Source: Candidatus Limnocylindrales bacterium
GTDB lineage: Bacteria > Moduliflexota > Moduliflexia > Moduliflexales > JAUQPW01
Assembly: GCA_035559535.1 (NCBI GenBank)
Contig: DATMBG010000012.1
Coordinates: forward strand, 225,683-289,682
Reading direction: 5' to 3'
Length of the DNA stretch: 64,000 nucleotides
Shown: in pieces, positions 19,342 through 27,781 of the stretch
Position numbering within the stretch: the stretch's first letter is position 1
How the letters are laid out: every line of letters begins with the position of its first letter
Translations under genes and position numbers: made by a program
The notes under the pieces: generated by a model
Databases searched by the model: none
Seen by the model: only the letters and a program-made list of their open reading frames with translations
Told to the model about the DNA's origin: nothing

Positions 19342-20828
19342 CCTAAGTACCTGCTGAGTCGTTCCTTAATCCCATCCAAAGAAATTTCTCCTATCCCAAT
19401 CCTCTGAGCCAGCTCCTCCAGAGTATATCGCTGCCCGTACTTCCAGATATTGAGAAGAAATTCTCCGGCATGGGGATTTCGAAACCAGTCTTCATCAAAA
19501 TTCTCGGTGAGAAACCAGCTTAACTGGGCCTCAAAGATCCAGGCCCTGAGATATCGAGCGGCGTAAAAGTACGAATCTACATCATAAAGATAATGATCGG
19601 AATCATATACCACTTTACAGGCGTCGGTTAAGAGCTCTCGATAAACCTCTTTCTTGCCACTTAAGGAGCCTCCATCATGGAGGAAAAGTTCATAGGCCAG
19701 TTTAGCCCCATATCGGCGAAGGAAATAAAGATATTTGAGGTGTAGAAGCTGGAGGAAATTCTGGGTTTCTTTCCCCATATCCAGATAGCGCTTCAGCCAA
19801 AGCGGATTCAATATCATGTGCTCTAGTGTAAAAGCGTGGGCTTCCGTAACAGAACTATCTCCTAACCAGCGAAACTCAAAAGGCTCCTCGTGGGAGGTAT
19901 ATCCGAAATGTAAGGAATGACCCAATTCATGAAGGAAAGCCCGATAATCTTCCACACCGCCTCGGGGTAAGATAACCAAAATAACCTGATCCGGTACATC
20001 GAGAGTGGCACAAAAGGCCCGAGGAGATTTACTTGGACGTGGTTCTGTATCAAAGGTAATCCGACCTTCTGCCGTAATATCCAGTTTTAAAGCCTCACTC
20101 CATCGTCGCATCAAAGGGATCATCCAGCCTTTAGGGAAAAAGTTGTCATATTCGTGGAAACGAAAGAAATAGGCCAAATCGGATTTTTGTGCTTCCCGGA
20201 GCTTTAATCCCATTTTTTTATTAAGGGCCCAACTTAAAACATCCACATACAACTCTTCCGTTTCAGAGAGAAATTTTTGCATCTGATTATTTAAACTTTT
20301 TAAATCAATTCCGCTTAACTTTTGAAACTGATCTGTATAATTAGAAAATCCCAGTTTGCCGACCTGATCGTAGGTTCGTTCCCAGGATTCTTCCAGCAGT
20401 GGATTCAATTCTCGGATAACCTTCCTCTGCCCCTGGTAAATCAAGGCTCGTCGCTCCCGGTTTTGTTCATTGGCTAAGGCTACTTCGGCCCTTCGAAAAG
20501 GGATTTCTTCTTCCCGAGGAAGCTTAACGGTCGCTTTAGCTTCCAAAGTAAGAATTTTGTCGGTGAGATGGTTAATCTCCCTTCTCTGATGGGCCACGGT
20601 TAAATACTCGTACAAGAAGTTTAGTCGCTTTCGTTCCTCTCCCTCTGATTTGACAAGATCGGTTTTGAGGGTCTCTAAGGTTTCTTCTGTAAAAAGATTT
20701 GTATATTTGAGGTAAACATCAGAAAGCCGACTCTCTTCTTTTAAGCCGGCCCGGTTCTGGTATAATTCCTGGTTGGATTCTTTGATAAAACTTTCGGTTT
20801 TATTACGAATGTCCAGGGTAGTTTTCAT
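19338..20828 (-). CDS. M3-like oligoendopeptidase family metallopeptidase
   Basis: 496 residues from the ATG at 20828. The zinc site FLHELGHSLHFGYT near residue 300 has the HExGHxxH form of the M3 (thimet oligopeptidase/PepF) family, with a downstream glutamate in SSVTEAHAFTLEHM. The N-terminal half is charged helical sequence, as in this family. A longer frame begins at a TTG at 20873, but those 15 codons lie in a hairpin island, so the ATG is preferred. No signal peptide is seen, so it is likely a cytoplasmic peptidase. It is coupled to the KTSC gene. Confidence 0.8.
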   Translation of the reverse strand: MKTTLDIRNKTESFIKESNQELYQNRAGLKEESRLSDVYLKYTNLFTEETLETLKTDLVKSEGEERKRLNFLYEYLTVAHQRREINHLTDKILTLEAKATVKLPREEEIPFRRAEVALANEQNRERRALIYQGQRKVIRELNPLLEESWERTYDQVGKLGFSNYTDQFQKLSGIDLKSLNNQMQKFLSETEELYVDVLSWALNKKMGLKLREAQKSDLAYFFRFHEYDNFFPKGWMIPLMRRWSEALKLDITAEGRITFDTEPRPSKSPRAFCATLDVPDQVILVILPRGGVEDYRAFLHELGHSLHFGYTSHEEPFEFRWLGDSSVTEAHAFTLEHMILNPLWLKRYLDMGKETQNFLQLLHLKYLYFLRRYGAKLAYELFLHDGGSLSGKKEVYRELLTDACKVVYDSDHYLYDVDSYFYAARYLRAWIFEAQLSWFLTENFDEDWFRNPHAGEFLLNIWKYGQRYTLEELAQRIGIGEISLDGIKERLSRYLG

Positions 20829-20848
20829 GGATTGGCCCGTTATCCATA

Positions 20849-20892
20849 GTTCGTTGTCCGTTGTATAAAACAAAGAACAACAGACGACGGAC
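20849..20892. repeat. Word-hairpin island, TTGTCCG family
   Basis: The left arm GTTCGTTGTCCGTTGT (20849-20864) pairs with ACAACAGACGACGGAC (20877-20892), with 13 of 16 matches and a 12-base loop. The arms are tandem copies of a 7-base word, TCCGTTG. The same word family recurs at 26039-26158 and 27684-27774. It is at the 5' edge of the leftward M3-like peptidase gene. Confidence 0.7.
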
Positions 20893-21156
20893 TGAATACG
20901 CTTCTATCACTTTTATCTTTATTATGTATAATGGTAAGAATTCCAGGCCCTGTCAACCTTAAATCCTTGACAAAAGATCCCTAGGGCCAGAATGAACCGG
21001 AAGATGACTAACAACCCAACCACCCCACTTGCCTTATTTGAGGAGTTACCTTCAGGTATCCCAGACGCAAAATCGGAGATTATCTCCCAAACCGGAACCT
21101 GAAATAGGTTGAAAAATTTATATGGGCCTCTGAAAAGATCATTAAAAAAATAAAAC

Positions 21157-21203
21157 TTGACATCAACCCCTCTTTTACGTAAAGTTTGTTATACATTTCA
21201 CGA
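21157..21203 (+). promoter_or_regulatory. Candidate promoter with overlapping Rex-type operator upstream of nuoJ
   Basis: TTGACA at 21157-21162 and TAAAGT at 21180-21185 are 17 bases apart (six of six and four of six matches). Immediately after the -10 box, 21186-21203 reads TTGTTATACATTTCACGA. The Rex operator consensus known in many bacteria is TTGTGAANNNNTTCACAA; 11 of its 14 specified positions agree. A repressor here would cover the transcription start. The rex gene is the last gene of the downstream cluster, so a feedback loop is plausible. The leader to nuoJ is about 300 bases long and contains a repeated ACTTCTAAAAAAG word near 21249 and 21284. Confidence 0.5.
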
Positions 21204-21447
21204 TGACCCGGAGGTTTCTTCTGAATTTCCTTAGAGTTTTATAGAGAGCTTCTAAAAAAGTTATCAACAACCACCTTTTTCCAACTTCTAAAAAAGGCTT
21301 CTTCTTCATCTTGACAATGACGAGATAACTGAGTATTTTTTCGACTTAGTGAGTCAAAGAAATGAAAGAATTTTAAGTTATCTTTAAAGTGGTTCAGGTC
21401 CATTAAATACCCTGGAAAACAACCAATCACTTTGTGTTTGAATAGGA

Positions 21448-21473
21448 GGGATACTTCTGTAAAGAAGTATCCC
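21448..21473 (+). promoter_or_regulatory. Leader hairpin overlapping an AGGAGG sequence before nuoJ
   Basis: GGGATACTTCT (21448-21458), a GTAA loop, and AGAAGTATCCC (21463-21473) form a perfect 11-bp stem. The left arm includes the end of AGGAGG (21444-21449), so folding would hide it. The nuoJ start at 21503 has no other good ribosome-binding site. It could be translational control, a processing site or an element remnant. Confidence 0.45.
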
Positions 21474-21502
21474 CCCGTATATTCAAACATCTGAAAAAAG
21501 AT

Positions 21503-22000
21503 TTGACGGCTTTTCTTATATTTTCAACCCTGGCAATTCTGGGAGCTCTTTTAACTGTAACGGCCCGTAATCCGATTTACAGTGTTTTATTCCTGGCTAT
21601 GACTTTTCTTCAAATTAGTGGTCTCTATGCTCTCCTCCAGGCTGAATTTATTGCCATTGTCCAGATAGCTGTATATGCCGGGGCAATTATGGTGCTTTTT
21701 CTCTTTGTGGTTATGTTTTTAGATGTAAAGGAAATCGCGACGGAGAAAAATTTCCATCCTATTGCCCCTGTTTGTTTAATTCTAGCGTTAGCCCTTCTAG
21801 GGGAGTTCCTGGTTTTCATTTTCCATAAGCCTTCCCGTGAAGGAGGACTTTCCGAGACGGTAGCCGCAGTTGGTCAAATTTATGGTACTGCCGAGAATAT
21901 CGGAAGCGCCTTATTTAGTCAGTATCTACTTCCTTTTGAGATTGCCTCTCTTCTTCTGCTTATGGCCATTGTTGGAGCCGTTGTCCTGGCAAAACGTTAA
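21503..22000 (+). CDS. nuoJ: NADH-quinone oxidoreductase subunit J
   Basis: 165 residues, about five membrane helices, in the membrane arm of Complex I. ARNPIYSVLFLAMTFLQISGLYALLQAEFIAIVQIAVYAGAIMVLFLFVVMFL is the NuoJ signature region, including the segment near the E-channel. A TTG start at 21503 is used; an in-frame CTG at 21491 (reading LKKDLTAF) is an alternative, and neither has a clear ribosome-binding site. It is the first gene of a nuoJKLMN run; nuoA-I are not in the preceding sequence. The upstream gene is divergent. Confidence 0.93.
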   Translation: MTAFLIFSTLAILGALLTVTARNPIYSVLFLAMTFLQISGLYALLQAEFIAIVQIAVYAGAIMVLFLFVVMFLDVKEIATEKNFHPIAPVCLILALALLGEFLVFIFHKPSREGGLSETVAAVGQIYGTAENIGSALFSQYLLPFEIASLLLLMAIVGAVVLAKR

Positions 22001-22007
22001 TTTTAAA

Positions 22008-22075
22008 GTAAAACCTAAAAGGTAAGGTGTAAAACTGTCGAGGTGACTTTTTACGCTTTACGTTTTATGTTTTAC
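22008..22075. repeat. Word-hairpin island between nuoJ and nuoK
   Basis: The arms 22008-22034 (GTAAAACCTAAAAGG onwards) and 22048-22075 (ending GTTTTATGTTTTAC) match at about 23 of 27 positions. The word is a degenerate TTTTACG repeated about four times per arm. The short loop has its own GTC/GAC pairing. It is seven bases past the nuoJ stop and 13 bases before the nuoK ATG, so it fills the whole gene junction. Confidence 0.75.
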
Positions 22076-22088
22076 GGTAAACCGATTC

Positions 22089-22397
22089 ATGTCACCTGTA
22101 CCTTTGTCCTACTATCTGGTGGTCAGTACCGTTATTTTTTTCATTGGAATGTTGGGTGTTTTAACCCGCAGAAATGTAATCATCATCCTGATGTCTATTG
22201 AGCTTATGCTCAACGCGGCGAATATTAACTTTATAACTTTTTCCTATTATTTAAACTCCCTTCGGGGTCAGATTTTTGTTTTTTTTGTTATGACCGTAGC
22301 CGCAGCCGAGGCAGCGGTCGGATTGGCGGTTATTGTTTATCTTTTTCGAAACAAAAATACGGTCAACGACGATGAGTTTAGCTTAATGCGCTGGTAA
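22089..22397 (+). CDS. nuoK: NADH-quinone oxidoreductase subunit K
   Basis: 102 residues with three membrane helices, homologous to Mrp[25 protein letters not shown] contains the conserved membrane glutamate (in SIELMLNA) that takes part in proton transfer, and [19 protein letters not shown] is the third helix with its second glutamate. Size and motifs are normal. It lies between two hairpin islands. Confidence 0.95.
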   Translation: MSPVPLSYYLVVSTVIFFIGMLGVLTRRNVIIILMSIELMLNAANINFITFSYYLNSLRGQIFVFFVMTVAAAEAAVGLAVIVYLFRNKNTVNDDEFSLMRW

Positions 22398-22406
22398 AAC
22401 CTGTTA

Positions 22407-22468
22407 GATGATGGGTATTGGATGACAAGTTTACCCTATTTCTTCTTTATCACCCAGTACCCATCACC
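22407..22468. repeat. Word-hairpin island between nuoK and nuoL
   Basis: The arms GATGATGGGTATTGGATGA (22407-22425) and TCACCCAGTACCCATCACC (22450-22468) match at 16 of 19 positions when inverted, with a 24-base loop. The word is GGGTGATG/GGGTATTG. The GTG at 22471, which would start a longer nuoL frame, is just outside the right arm. Confidence 0.72.
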
Positions 22469-22488
22469 CGGTGTTCATTACTTTCTTT

Positions 22489-24408
22489 ATGGAAACCATG
22501 TTATGGGTGATCCCGGCGTTACCTCTTCTAGCGAGTATTGTAACCATCTTATGGGGTAAGCGCTGGATTCGAGAAAAAAGCCACTGGCTTCCGTGTATAG
22601 GAGTGGGGATTTCATTTCTTCTTTCTCTGATTACGTTTTTCCAGGTATGGAATCGAGGGACCCTTCAGCAGGTTCTCTACTCCTGGATCTCCTCTGGAGA
22701 TTTTCAGGTGAATCTGACTTTACAGGTAGATCCTTTAACAGCGATGATGGTGGTAGTGGTTTCTGGAGTTAGCTTTCTGATCCATATTTACTCCATCGGA
22801 TATATGCATGGGGATGAGGGCTATCATCGCTTTTTCAGCTTTATTTCCCTGTTTACGTTTTCCATGCTGATGCTCGTCATGTCTGCCAATTTTCTCCTGC
22901 TTTATGTATTTTGGGAAGCCGTAGGGCTATGCTCCTATTTATTGATCGGCCACTGGTATTATAAAAAATCGGCGGCCGATGCCGGAAAGAAAGCTTTTAT
23001 TGTTAACCGGGTCGGAGACTTTGGATTTGGGTTGGGGGTTATGTTATTGTTTACGACTTTTGGAACCCTGGATTATCGGACCATATTTTCTCGATCCGGG
23101 GAATTCGTCGGTAAGACTTTCACCCTTTTTGGGATAGAATTTGATTTACTAACCCTCACCTGTCTGTTGCTTTTTATGGGGGCTATAGGAAAATCGGCCC
23201 AGTTTCCCCTTCACGTATGGTTACCGGATGCCATGGAAGGTCCTACCCCGGTCAGTGCTCTTATCCATGCTGCAACCATGGTTACAGCCGGGGTGTATCT
23301 GGTTGCCCGCTGTTACCCCCTTTATAATCTGGCCCCCAAGGCTTTATTCACCGTCGCCCTCATAGGTGGCTTCACGGCCTTCTTTGCAGCCACCATCGGT
23401 TTAGTACAAAACGATATTAAGCGGGTTTTAGCCTATTCTACCATCAGTCAGTTGGGTTATATGTTCATGGCCTTAGGGGCTGGTGCCTATGTAGCTGCCA
23501 TCTTCCATCTGGTTACCCATGCTTTTTTTAAAGCCCTTTTATTCCTGGCTTCAGGAAGCGTGATTCACGCCCTGGGGGGCGAGCAAGATATGCGGAATAT
23601 GGGAGGACTTAAAGATAAAATACCGGGAACCTATTGGACCTTTTTAATAGGTGCCCTGGCCCTTGCCGGTATACCTCCTCTGGCAGGCTTCTGGAGTAAA
23701 GATGAAATTTTGATGGGAACCTTTCAGGCAGAATACTATGTTTTCTGGATCTTAGGGTCCGCAACGGCTTTTATGACGGCATTTTACATTTTCAGGTTAA
23801 TTTTTATGACCTTTTTTGGAGACTTTCGAGGTAGGCACGGGGTTGAGCATCCTGTTCATGAGTCCCCTCCGGTCATGCTTTATCCGTTAATCATTCTGGC
23901 TATTTTATCGATCTTTGCCGGATGGATGCTGGGATTTCCTCCAGAACATGGATTTATCCATACTTTCCTGGCTCCAACTCTGGCCGAAACGCAAAGTACT
24001 GCTTTCCCGCACGAGGTAACTCAAGGAGGTACCGGACTCATGTTTTTCTCGATTCTTGTGGCAGCCCTGGGGATCTTGACCGCCTGGATATTTTACGTAA
24101 AAAGACCGGAAATGCCCCTAAAGCTCGCAGAGACTTACCCCTCCACCTATGACTGGCTGCTTCATAAATATTGGTTCGATGAAATGTACGATGCCTTATT
24201 TGTGAATCCGACGAAGCAGTTTGCTAACTTCCTCTGGCAAGGTTTTGATAATTCCCTTATAGATGGTGTTATAAACGGTATTGCCCGTGGTATAGACCTT
24301 ATGAGTGCTAAGCTACGACGTCTCCAGTCCGGTTATCTCCAACAATATGCCTTAAGCATGGTTATTGGAGTGATAGTGATCTTGGGTGTTTACTTGTTGA
24401 TAGTTTAA
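22489..24408 (+). CDS. nuoL: NADH-quinone oxidoreductase subunit L
   Basis: 639 residues, the largest antiporter-like subunit of Complex I, with about 14-16 helices. LLYVFWEAVGLCSYLLIGHWY carries the conserved glutamate; GAIGKSAQFPLHVWLPDAMEGPTPVSALIHAATMVTAGVYLVAR carries the conserved lysine and the antiporter signature. The long C-terminal lateral helix and last segment (LQQYALSMVIGVIVILGVYLLIV) are present. The ATG at 22489 is preferred over an upstream GTG (22471) that touches the hairpin. Function: proton pumping coupled to NADH or another donor oxidation. Confidence 0.95.
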   Translation: METMLWVIPALPLLASIVTILWGKRWIREKSHWLPCIGVGISFLLSLITFFQVWNRGTLQQVLYSWISSGDFQVNLTLQVDPLTAMMVVVVSGVSFLIHIYSIGYMHGDEGYHRFFSFISLFTFSMLMLVMSANFLLLYVFWEAVGLCSYLLIGHWYYKKSAADAGKKAFIVNRVGDFGFGLGVMLLFTTFGTLDYRTIFSRSGEFVGKTFTLFGIEFDLLTLTCLLLFMGAIGKSAQFPLHVWLPDAMEGPTPVSALIHAATMVTAGVYLVARCYPLYNLAPKALFTVALIGGFTAFFAATIGLVQNDIKRVLAYSTISQLGYMFMALGAGAYVAAIFHLVTHAFFKALLFLASGSVIHALGGEQDMRNMGGLKDKIPGTYWTFLIGALALAGIPPLAGFWSKDEILMGTFQAEYYVFWILGSATAFMTAFYIFRLIFMTFFGDFRGRHGVEHPVHESPPVMLYPLIILAILSIFAGWMLGFPPEHGFIHTFLAPTLAETQSTAFPHEVTQGGTGLMFFSILVAALGILTAWIFYVKRPEMPLKLAETYPSTYDWLLHKYWFDEMYDALFVNPTKQFANFLWQGFDNSLIDGVINGIARGIDLMSAKLRRLQSGYLQQYALSMVIGVIVILGVYLLIV

Positions 24409-24411
24409 AGC

Positions 24412-24476
24412 AGTGAATTGTGGGTCGTAAGGCCAGTCAATGGCTCACTTCTAATGTCTACGGCCCAGAGTTCACT
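24412..24476. repeat. Word-hairpin island between nuoL and nuoM
   Basis: The arms AGTGAATTGTGGGTCGTA (24412-24429) and TACGGCCCAGAGTTCACT (24459-24476) agree at about 15 of 18 positions when inverted. The loop is 29 bases. It starts three bases after the nuoL stop and ends eight bases before the nuoM ATG. Confidence 0.7.
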
Positions 24477-24484
24477 CCCTCAAC

Positions 24485-26038
24485 ATGCTTTTATCTCTTA
24501 TTATCTTCGTTCCTTTATTGGGCGCTTTGGGTATTTTATTATTCGTTGAAACCGATGAAAGTGCCAGAAAGACTGCCTTTGGAGTCTCCATAGTAGACCT
24601 TTTATTGACCCTTCTTTTGCTCGCCACATTTGATACTTCTACCTCCCAGATGCAGTTTGTAAAGCAGACTCCTTGGATTCCCAGTTTTGGCATTCAATAC
24701 TATATAGGGGTAGATGGCATTAGTATTTTAATGATCTTCTTGACGGCACTTCTATCTGCCATCGCGATCCTCTCTTCCTGGACGGCTATTACCGATCGGG
24801 TTAAAGAGTATACCCTGGCACTTCTTGTTTTGCAGACCGGTATTTTGGGGGTATTTGCCGCCCTGGATTTTTTCCTGTTTTATGTGTTCTGGGAGGTTAT
24901 GCTGATTCCCATGGTCTTGTTGATCGGAATTTGGGGAAGTGAAGGGAAGCGAACCATCCTGGGGAGGTGGGAGATGGAGAGTCGAATCTATGCGGCTTTG
25001 AAGTTCTTTCTCTACACACTGGCTGGAAGCCTTCTGATGTTGGTGGCTATTATCAGCTTATATTTTACCCACCAGAAAATAACCGGTGGAGAATTGACGT
25101 TTGATATGCTTAGGCTGATTCAATCGGCCCCCCAGTATAGCCCTGATTTTCAATTTTGGGTCTTTTTAGCCTTTTTCCTTGCCTTTGCCATCAAGGTTCC
25201 CTTGTTTCCCTTCCATACCTGGCTGCCCGATGCCCATGTGGAAGCCCCAACAGCCGGAAGTGTTATTCTGGCCGGAGTCTTACTCAAAATGGGAACCTAT
25301 GGATTTCTGAGAATTTGTCTCCCCCTGCTTCCCCAGGCAACTAAGCAATTTGCGCCGCTCATCATAACCCTGGCGGTTATTGCTATTATCTACGGTGCGC
25401 TGGTTGCGATGGTTCAACCGGACCTGAAAAAGCTCATTGCCTATTCCAGCGTCAGCCACATGGGCTTTGTGATGCTGGGACTTTTTGCTTTCACCCAACA
25501 AGGTATAGAAGGGGCTATTTTACAAATGTTTAATCATGGTACCATTACAGGAGCTTTATTCTTGATAGTTGGTCTCATTTATGAGCGGACCCATACTCGC
25601 CTGATCGCCGACTTTGGAGGTCTTTCCAAATCACTTCCTGTCTATGCTGCCTTCTTTGGAATCTTTACCTTTGCTTCTCTGGGATTACCCGGTTTGGGGG
25701 GGTTTATAGGGGAATTCTTGATCTTAGTCGGAACTTTTAGAGTTAAACCAACCGTAGCAGTTCTGGCAACTATAGGGGTTATCTTGAGTGCGGCCTATCT
25801 GCTTTGGATGTTCCAAAGGGTTATGCTCGGAGAGATTACCCATCCTCGAAATAGAGAACTTATAGATTTGAATCTTCGGGAAATAGCTACGCTGGTTCCT
25901 CTACTCATTTTGGTCTTTTGGGTGGGTATCTATCCCAATACCTTTTTGCAATTTTTACACGCTTCGGTCGGACATCTTATCCATCAATTAGGAGTAAGTT
26001 CGGAAGCCCATCAAATGATCCAGACAGCTTTTAAATAA
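24485..26038 (+). CDS. nuoM: NADH-quinone oxidoreductase subunit M
   Basis: 517 residues with about 14 helices. FFLFYVFWEVMLIPMVLLIGIWG contains the conserved glutamate of helix 5; AFAIKVPLFPFHTWLPDAHVEAPTAGSVILAGVLLKMGTYGFLR contains the conserved lysine and antiporter motif; HMFNHG-like sequence (QMFNHGTITGALFL) follows. All are standard for the second antiporter-like subunit. No clear Shine-Dalgarno sequence precedes the ATG because a hairpin island occupies the spacer. Confidence 0.96.
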   Translation: MLLSLIIFVPLLGALGILLFVETDESARKTAFGVSIVDLLLTLLLLATFDTSTSQMQFVKQTPWIPSFGIQYYIGVDGISILMIFLTALLSAIAILSSWTAITDRVKEYTLALLVLQTGILGVFAALDFFLFYVFWEVMLIPMVLLIGIWGSEGKRTILGRWEMESRIYAALKFFLYTLAGSLLMLVAIISLYFTHQKITGGELTFDMLRLIQSAPQYSPDFQFWVFLAFFLAFAIKVPLFPFHTWLPDAHVEAPTAGSVILAGVLLKMGTYGFLRICLPLLPQATKQFAPLIITLAVIAIIYGALVAMVQPDLKKLIAYSSVSHMGFVMLGLFAFTQQGIEGAILQMFNHGTITGALFLIVGLIYERTHTRLIADFGGLSKSLPVYAAFFGIFTFASLGLPGLGGFIGEFLILVGTFRVKPTVAVLATIGVILSAAYLLWMFQRVMLGEITHPRNRELIDLNLREIATLVPLLILVFWVGIYPNTFLQFLHASVGHLIHQLGVSSEAHQMIQTAFK

Positions 26039-26158
26039 TCCGTTGTCTGTTGTTCGTTTCTGGAATTAGTTCGTAGTCATAACTTTAATGGCCTGCCCTA
26101 CAGGGCGGAAGAAACCCATCGGCTACGGACTAAAAAACAACGTACAACGTGCAACGGA
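26039..26158. repeat. Word-hairpin island between nuoM and nuoN, TTGTCCG family
   Basis: The left arm 26039-26078 begins TCCGTTGTCTGTTGTTCG and the right arm 26122-26158 is its near complement, ending CGTGCAACGGA. The outer half is the TCCGTTG word; the inner half is a different word (AGTTCGTAG with CTACGGACT). A smaller hairpin, GCCCTACAGGGC, sits in the loop. The first in-frame ATG of nuoN, at 26088, is inside this structure. Confidence 0.75.
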
Positions 26159-26168
26159 CAAACTTACA

Positions 26169-27674
26169 TTGAATTTGAATTGGACCGCTATATTACCTGA
26201 GATTTTTATCACCTTAACAGCCTTGGGCGTGTTAGGCATGGATTTGTTTTATACCCGATATCAAAAGGATAAAACTCTTAATGCCATTGTAGCTCTTTCA
26301 GGAATGGGTATTGCGTTTCTTCTTCTGCCCTTTCTAAGTGCCAAAACCCAAATTTTTACCTCGCTTTTTGTATCGGACCCCCTGGCTATTTTCTTCAAAA
26401 TGGTTTTCCTCATTGCGGCAAGTATGACCGTCTTGATCTCCATGAATTATTTAAAGATGGAAGGATTCGACCTAGGGGAATACTACGCGGTTCTCTTGTT
26501 TAGTATTTTGGGTATGATGGTCATGGCCAGTGCCAATGATTTTATCCTTATTTATCTTGGTTTGGAGCTCATGACCGTATCTTTCTATGTTTTATCCGGG
26601 TTTTTCAAAACCGATTTGAGATCCAATGAAGCTGCTCTCAAATACCTGATTCTGGGTGGATTTGCATCGGCTCTCTTTCTTTATGGTATCTCTCTGTTAT
26701 ATGGGGTAACCGGTTCAACTGAAATTTCCTATATTGCCGGTTATCTTACCGAGCAGACCAGAACCGGAGTTGATTCTAGAGCCGGAGTCGCTTTGGTCGT
26801 TTTGAGTCATCCTCTCTTATCCCTTTCACTGATTATGCTACTGGCAGGACTTTGTTTTAAAGTAGCAGCGGTTCCTTTTCATATGTGGACTCCAGATGTT
26901 TATGAAGGGGCTCCTACCTCTGTAACCGCGTTTATGTCTGTAGGTCCTAAAGCAGCCGGATTTGTCGTTATGCTAAGGGTTCTTTTGGTGGCACTGGGTG
27001 CCTTGGAGAAACAGTGGATGGTTATTTTGACCGTCATTTCTATTCTGACCATGACCCTGGGGAATATTGTGGCCATCGCCCAACAGAACGTTAAGCGAAT
27101 GTTAGCTTATTCCAGTATTGCCCATGCCGGCTATATCCTTTTGGGAATCGTTGCCAGTGCCAGGGTTCCGGCAGCAGGCTCAGCCAGTGTAGTGTTCTAT
27201 ATTTTGAGTTATGCTTTCATGAATCTGGGAGCTTTTACGGTCCTGTTAGCTGTAAGAAAAGAAGATAAACAAACTGGATTGATGGTACCGGCTATAGATT
27301 TAGAAGACTTTTCCGGCTTATCTAAGCGAGACCCTTTGACAGCCTTTCTCATGCTGATATTTATGTTCTCATTGACGGGAATTCCCCCTACAGCCGGTTT
27401 TGTGGGTAAATTCTATCTCTTCATGTCAGCGGTTGATGCAAACCTGGTTTGGCTGGCCGTAATCGGAGTTATAAACAGTGCCATCTCGGCTTATTATTAT
27501 CTCCGTATCCTGGTTTACATTTATATGAAAGAACCTAAGGTAGTTCAATCTGTAGATAATTCGAGCCCTCTTTGGGTGGCACTTTACGTTATGGCCTTAG
27601 CAACTTTGTTAATAGGTATTTTGCCAAACCTTTTGTTTAATGCGGCCCGTGCATCGGTGGTTTCTCTTTTTTAG
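26169..27674 (+). CDS. nuoN: NADH-quinone oxidoreductase subunit N
   Basis: 501 residues from a TTG at 26169, reading MNLNWTAILPEIFITLTALGVL, which is where NuoN family similarity begins. A longer frame opens at an ATG at 26088 (528 residues), but its first 27 residues are encoded by a hairpin island. FILIYLGLELMTVSFYVLSGF carries the membrane glutamate and LCFKVAAVPFHMWTPDVYEGAPTSVTAFMSVGPKAAG the lysine and antiporter motif. It closes the nuoJKLMN run and is followed by rex. Confidence 0.92.
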   Translation: MNLNWTAILPEIFITLTALGVLGMDLFYTRYQKDKTLNAIVALSGMGIAFLLLPFLSAKTQIFTSLFVSDPLAIFFKMVFLIAASMTVLISMNYLKMEGFDLGEYYAVLLFSILGMMVMASANDFILIYLGLELMTVSFYVLSGFFKTDLRSNEAALKYLILGGFASALFLYGISLLYGVTGSTEISYIAGYLTEQTRTGVDSRAGVALVVLSHPLLSLSLIMLLAGLCFKVAAVPFHMWTPDVYEGAPTSVTAFMSVGPKAAGFVVMLRVLLVALGALEKQWMVILTVISILTMTLGNIVAIAQQNVKRMLAYSSIAHAGYILLGIVASARVPAAGSASVVFYILSYAFMNLGAFTVLLAVRKEDKQTGLMVPAIDLEDFSGLSKRDPLTAFLMLIFMFSLTGIPPTAGFVGKFYLFMSAVDANLVWLAVIGVINSAISAYYYLRILVYIYMKEPKVVQSVDNSSPLWVALYVMALATLLIGILPNLLFNAARASVVSLF

Positions 27675-27683
27675 TTCTTTGTC

Positions 27684-27774
27684 CAGGGTCCTTAGTCCGT
27701 TGCCCGTTGTTTTATAGAAGAGTGACAGGTAAGTTACTCTTCCAGCAATGGACAATGGACAATGGGTAACGGAC
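27684..27774. repeat. Word-hairpin island between nuoN and rex, TTGTCCG family
   Basis: The left arm 27695-27723 (GTCCGTTGCCCGTTG, then AGAAGAGT) and the right arm 27736-27774 (ACTCTTCC, then tandem CAATGGA units and AACGGAC) pair with a 12-base loop. The right arm has one to two more copies of the word than the left, consistent with slippage. It ends eight bases before the rex ATG and leaves no ribosome-binding site. Confidence 0.75.
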
Positions 27775-27781
27775 AAAAACC

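Noticed and set aside
21261-21269. TTATCAACA, a DnaA-box-like sequence
   Set aside because: A single imperfect box with no cluster, no dnaA or dnaN nearby and no AT-rich unwinding element in the proper setting.
21239-21490. An 83-codon leftward open frame in the nuoJ leader
   Set aside because: Low-complexity AT-rich sequence with no recognisable domain; it contains the leader hairpin and lies across the predicted promoter transcript.
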